The translations under genes and the position numbers were made by a program. A DNA stretch of 34,674 nt from contig WTJS01000111.1 in NCBI GenBank assembly GCA_011524735.1, forward strand, positions 1 through 34,674, given 5' to 3'. Source of the stretch: Alphaproteobacteria bacterium (GTDB taxonomy: Bacteria; Pseudomonadota; Alphaproteobacteria; Puniceispirillales; Puniceispirillaceae). The notes under the pieces are model-generated. The model worked only from the letters and a program-made list of their open reading frames with translations, was not told where the DNA came from and did not search any database. This document shows positions 30,713-34,674 of this stretch, one piece after another (position 1 is the stretch's first letter; the number at the start of each line of letters is the position of its first letter).

Positions 30713-31546
30713 TCAGGATTTCAAGCCAATTTCACGCAGACGCTGCTGCAGATAATCATCGGCTGTTACCCCTTCGGCCAGTGGTGCCTCAGGGTGGGGA
30801 TGCAGAAACATTGGCATCGAATAGCGTGACACATTCTCAATCTGATCAGGGTTGGTCACGCGATGTGTTGTCGATGGAAAATAATTATCCGTTGCCAGTG
30901 CCAGCATGTCGCCATTGTTGATTGTGATCATCCCGGCATCACAGGCGATATCATGCCAGTCACCACTGGCATCCTTGGCCTGAAGCCCTGGCTTTGAGCC
31001 GGAGAGCAGCAGCGTGATCAGGTTGATATCTTCATGCGCGGCGGCGCGGATGGCGCCTGGCTCGGCATCTTCAACCGGCGGATAATGCAGAATGCGCAGA
31101 AGGCTCTGATCGCTGCCCTTCATCATATCCCCAAGTGGCATTTTCAGCTTTTCCGCGACGCTTGTCGGTGCCCCTTGTTCAATCCAGTGCAGCAGTTCGC
31201 GTCCCAGCGTTTCAAGATCGGCATAGATTTCGCGGGTGATCCGGGTCAGCTCTTCAGGCAGACGGCAGCCCGGATAGACATGAAAGAATTCCTTCAGATC
31301 CTTCACCGGAGAATCCTTGGCATTTTCTGACCGAAAGGCAAAATACCCGTCATGTGCAGGGGGTTGCACGGCATAGTCAAACTTGTCCTGCCCGGCAAAA
31401 AAGTCACCCCATGCGGCGTAGATGGTATCGATACGTTCCGGGGTAATCGGGTGGTTGGCAAGTACCGCAAAGCCCGTATCGCGCAGTGATCGCGTCAGTG
31501 TTTCGCCAGCATCGCTGGCGCGGTAATCAACCGTTTCAACATTCAT
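30713..31546 (-). CDS. Isopenicillin N synthase-like Fe(II)/2-oxoglutarate-dependent dioxygenase
   Basis: HxD...H triad (AAAHEDINLITLLL ... STTHRV), the RYSMPMFLHP motif, and N-terminal DIOX_N-like GFAVLANHPIT. Confidence 0.9.
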   Translation of the reverse strand: MNVETVDYRASDAGETLTRSLRDTGFAVLANHPITPERIDTIYAAWGDFFAGQDKFDYAVQPPAHDGYFAFRSENAKDSPVKDLKEFFHVYPGCRLPEELTRITREIYADLETLGRELLHWIEQGAPTSVAEKLKMPLGDMMKGSDQSLLRILHYPPVEDAEPGAIRAAAHEDINLITLLLSGSKPGLQAKDASGDWHDIACDAGMITINNGDMLALATDNYFPSTTHRVTNPDQIENVSRYSMPMFLHPHPEAPLAEGVTADDYLQQRLREIGLKS

Positions 31547-31594
31547 GGCATTGATCCTCTGTCAACTGTGACCCTTATGCGTAAATTTGACTGT

Positions 31595-32548
31595 CTATCT
31601 GGCCCTTTGTCCTGCCTGCTCATCTGCGCTGGCAATCAGAGACAGGAACCTGTCACGTGCTGCTGCACTGTCCACTGTCATGGCAATCCGGACCGCTGGT
31701 CTGCCAGTGTCATCATCGGCATGAATGACCGTGCGACCAAGCTCCTCGCCCCCACAGGTTACCGTGATTGCGGCATTCTCAAAACCGAATATTTGCGGAT
31801 CTGTGATGGCCAGAATGGCTGATGGATCATGCATGAAACAGATCCGCTGTCCGGTCTTGTTTTCATGGAAGTCGAAATAGAAATCGGCCGCCTTCTGCAG
31901 AAACCCGCCGATCACAGGTGATGCTTGGGCCAGAACGGCAAAATCGTCTGGTGTACACTGGGTTTTTTCGGTGACATCAAGTCCCACCATTGTGACTTTC
32001 CACGGAGCGGCAAAGACGGCATCGGCGGCATCTGGATCATTCCAGATATTGGCTTCAGCACAGTCTGAGACATTGCCATGGCGGGCTGCACTGCCGCCCA
32101 TGATGACGACCTCTTTCACGGTATGGGCAATCTGCGGATCTTGATCCAGTGCAGCGGCAAGATTGGTCAGCGGGCCTACGGCGGCGATGATGATTTCCCC
32201 AGGCGCGGCAGCACAGGCTTCACACAGAAATTGCGCGGCGCCACGACTGTCAGCTGCTTTGGATATTGTTGCTGCAGGCAGGGCACCAAACCCCTCTGGT
32301 CCATGAACGAAATCGGCAGGTGGTTCTGGATTGCGGACCATCGGAACTGTTGCTCCGGCGGCTACGGTCAGATCGTAATGTGCCATTTCGGCAAGGTGAA
32401 GCGCGTTGCGCGTGGCCTGATCCGTTCTGACATTGCCGAAGATTGTGGTCATTCCGACAATGTCCAATCGCGGGTCAGCAAAGGCCATATGAATGGCCAT
32501 GGCGTCGTCAATGCCGGGATCAGTATCGATGATGATTTTTTGTGTCAT
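31595..32548 (-). CDS. Inosine-uridine preferring nucleoside hydrolase family protein
   Basis: KIIIDTDPGIDDAMAIHMAFADPRLDIVGMTTIFGNV, the IUNH DTDPGIDD signature, and VGPLTNLAAALDQDP. Confidence 0.93.
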   Translation of the reverse strand: MTQKIIIDTDPGIDDAMAIHMAFADPRLDIVGMTTIFGNVRTDQATRNALHLAEMAHYDLTVAAGATVPMVRNPEPPADFVHGPEGFGALPAATISKAADSRGAAQFLCEACAAAPGEIIIAAVGPLTNLAAALDQDPQIAHTVKEVVIMGGSAARHGNVSDCAEANIWNDPDAADAVFAAPWKVTMVGLDVTEKTQCTPDDFAVLAQASPVIGGFLQKAADFYFDFHENKTGQRICFMHDPSAILAITDPQIFGFENAAITVTCGGEELGRTVIHADDDTGRPAVRIAMTVDSAAARDRFLSLIASADEQAGQRAR

Positions 32549-32617
32549 GGTCTGTCTGCTATCATCTAATGGTCTGGAACTCAGGTCCAAAAATTTCGGT
32601 CAGGCTTCAGGTAAAAA

Positions 32618-33505
32618 TTAATTATGGGTGGCGAGGATGGCTGTTACTTCACCACGTGCCGGGATGGCCAGGCCTGCGCCGGACCGGGTGACCTGAATGG
32701 CCGCCGCGGCATTGGCGTCAGCAAGCGCCGCTGACACAGGCTGATCATTTGCAAGGGCGGCAAGAAAGAATCCAAAGAAACAGTCGCCAGCTCCGGTTGT
32801 ATCCACAGGATCAACGGGCAGAGCAGGCTGATGTAAGGTGCCAGCCTCACCAAAATAATCGGCACCGTCTCCACCACGGGTGATAACAAGATGGGCAAGC
32901 CCAAATTCCTTTGCCGGTCTGCCTAGCATGTCTGCAAGCGCTGCAGCCTCACCTTCATTGACCACCAGAAGATCGGTCACGGGTAGCAGTCTTGCCACAA
33001 TGTCTGCCTCGAACGGAGCCGCACTATAGGCAAGCTTCAGTCCGCGCGCCTTGGCTGCTGCAACAAAGTCATCGCCGCCATTCGTCTCATTCTGCAAAAG
33101 GGCCCAGTCGCCCTTATCTGCCTGATCCAGAACCGCACAGGCAGCGGCCATATCAATGCCGCGGTTTGCCCCCGGACAGAGAAGAATTTGATTTTCCGCC
33201 TCCTGGTTGACCGCGACGATGGCATGGCCGGTGGCAAGGTCGCTGGACTGAATATGGGTGATATCAACGCCGTCATCCTGCATCTGTGCCGTCAGCCACG
33301 CGTCAGCAGGATTGATCGCCCCGATGTGAATTGTATGGGCCCCAGCCTTGGCCAGTGCAATTGACTGGTTGGCCCCTTTGCCGCCAAGCGTGCGCTGGTG
33401 ATCCAGTGTTGTCAGTGTTTCGCCGGGTGCCGGAAAATGTGGCACCGAATAGAACAGATCGAGATTGATTGAGCCAAGATTGAAAACTGTCATCACCGGC
33501 GACAT
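32618..33505 (-). CDS. rbsK: Ribokinase / PfkB family sugar kinase
   Basis: FNLGSINLDLFYSVPHFPAPGETL, RTLGGKGANQSIALAKAG, and DTTGAGDCFFGFFLAAL. Sugar specificity is inferred from context. Confidence 0.87.
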   Translation of the reverse strand: MSPVMTVFNLGSINLDLFYSVPHFPAPGETLTTLDHQRTLGGKGANQSIALAKAGAHTIHIGAINPADAWLTAQMQDDGVDITHIQSSDLATGHAIVAVNQEAENQILLCPGANRGIDMAAACAVLDQADKGDWALLQNETNGGDDFVAAAKARGLKLAYSAAPFEADIVARLLPVTDLLVVNEGEAAALADMLGRPAKEFGLAHLVITRGGDGADYFGEAGTLHQPALPVDPVDTTGAGDCFFGFFLAALANDQPVSAALADANAAAAIQVTRSGAGLAIPARGEVTAILATHN

Positions 33506-33603
33506 CTAGTATGAAAGCGTGATTTAATCCTAGTTCAAATGGTGACCCCGTTCAGCAACTTTTAACGGCCTTCACTAGGTGAAATGACGAAAAGGCATGT
33601 CTC

Positions 33604-34263
33604 ATGGCAAAAACGCCCAGATCGCGAAAGATGAAACTGGCGCATATTGAAGAATGTTTTGTCAGATTATCTGATCGCCTCCCCGACCCTAAGACAGAAC
33701 TGACCTACAGTGATCCCTACACGCTTCTTGTGGCAGTGGTGCTGTCGGCTCAGGCGACCGATGTCGGGGTGAACAAGGCGACCAAGGGTCTCTATGCGGC
33801 GGCTGACACACCGCAGGCGATGGTCGATCTGGGGGTGGACGGGATTGCCCACCATATCCGGACTATCGGCCTGTTCAACACCAAGGCTAAGAATGTGCAT
33901 CGTCTGTCACAGATTCTGCTGGATGAGCATGACGGACAGGTCCCCGAAGACAGAGATGCTCTGGAGGCCCTTCCCGGCGTTGGTCGGAAGACAGCCAATG
34001 TTGTGATGAATGAGGCATTTGGGCATCCGACCATTGCCGTCGACACACATATTTTCCGAGTCGGCAACCGCACAGGCATGGCCCCCGGCAAGACACCGGA
34101 TGCGGTTGAGGTCGAACTTGTGCGGCGTGTTCCTGATGGCTGGAAGAAGGGCGCACATCATTGGCTGATCCTGCATGGACGCTATGTATGCAAAGCTCGC
34201 AAGCCAGACTGTGCTGAATGCGTGATCAAGGAATTCTGTCTGTATAAGGACAAGACGGGCTGA
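33604..34263 (+). CDS. nth: Endonuclease III
   Basis: LLVAVVLSAQATDVGVNKATKGLY, LEALPGVGRKTANVVMNEAFGHPTIAVDTHIFRVGNRTG (HhH-GPD), and C-X6-C-X2-C-X5-C FeS cluster at the C-terminus. Confidence 0.97.
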   Translation: MAKTPRSRKMKLAHIEECFVRLSDRLPDPKTELTYSDPYTLLVAVVLSAQATDVGVNKATKGLYAAADTPQAMVDLGVDGIAHHIRTIGLFNTKAKNVHRLSQILLDEHDGQVPEDRDALEALPGVGRKTANVVMNEAFGHPTIAVDTHIFRVGNRTGMAPGKTPDAVEVELVRRVPDGWKKGAHHWLILHGRYVCKARKPDCAECVIKEFCLYKDKTG

Positions 34264-34298
34264 CCTGTCGCCCCCCGACCGGTCGTCCTGCTGGCTGA

Positions 34299-34674
34299 TC
34301 AGCCTCGGCTGGCGCTGTCGCGTTCGGCAAGCTGCTGACGACATGCGGTCACATCAAGCGTTTGACCGATTTTGGGAACGCGCCAGTCCCAGTGAGTCAC
34401 CTGTCTGCCTGTCGCGGCAGGATAGATATAGAAATCCACGACACATGCAGTCAGCCGATACTGCCAGACTTCCATATTGCCTTCCTGTCGAAGAAGATCA
34501 GCGGCACCAAGAGTTGAAAACAATCCGGCTTGGTCGATGCCAAGAAGTGTGGCAGGTGCCAATTCTGCTGGCGGTGGCGGTGGCGGCGCAGCAGGCTGCA
34601 CCATTGCAAGCTGCTGGGTGTCATCGTCGGGTTCGGGTGTCGGCAATTCTGCTTCCGCCTGCTCTGCTTCCGCC
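34299..34674 (-). CDS. Hypothetical protein, Pro/Glu/Ala-rich linker then a small conserved-looking domain; N-terminus beyond the window
   Basis: The reading frame stays open upstream of the annotated TTG at 34646 to the window edge (AEAEQAEAELPTPEPDDDTQQ...), so it is truncated. Confidence 0.6.
   Translation of the reverse strand, partial: AEAEQAEAELPTPEPDDDTQQLAMVQPAAPPPPPPAELAPATLLGIDQAGLFSTLGAADLLRQEGNMEVWQYRLTACVVDFYIYPAATGRQVTHWDWRVPKIGQTLDVTACRQQLAERDSASRG

Overview
This window appears to be alphaproteobacterial core chromosome. The protein motifs and gene order resemble marine SAR116-like genomes, but I cannot prove the taxon from this sequence alone. It is densely coding: I call 39 CDS, two of them cut by the window edges, and see no rRNA, tRNA, CRISPR array, transposase or prophage.

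Blocks from left to right: (i) ppsR-maf-coaE-dnaQ, secB, fxsA, Tim44-like, Smr, XRE regulator, GNAT, HIT and YifB/ComM; (ii) lpoA-like lipoprotein, rsmI, yraN, BON protein and gshB; (iii) hemW, rdgB, rph, hrcA, then two opposite-strand genes (zinc-ribbon membrane protein and a disordered Lys/Ala-tailed protein), then grpE-dnaK-dnaJ with good RpoH-type promoter matches, then dapB; (iv) a nucleoside salvage region: tdk, upp, cdd, a BMP-family nucleoside ABC importer, an isopenicillin-N-synthase-like Fe(II)/2OG dioxygenase, nucleoside hydrolase and ribokinase; (v) nth and a truncated hypothetical.

The most interesting items are: the 2OG dioxygenase inside the nucleoside import/hydrolysis cluster, which could be a nucleobase or deoxynucleoside hydroxylase; the hairpin plus U-tract between the binding-protein gene and the ATPase/permease genes; the PopZ-like/H1-tailed protein between hrcA and grpE; and the structured dnaK leader and dnaK-dnaJ spacer. 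I found no clearly new defence, mobile or RNA system.
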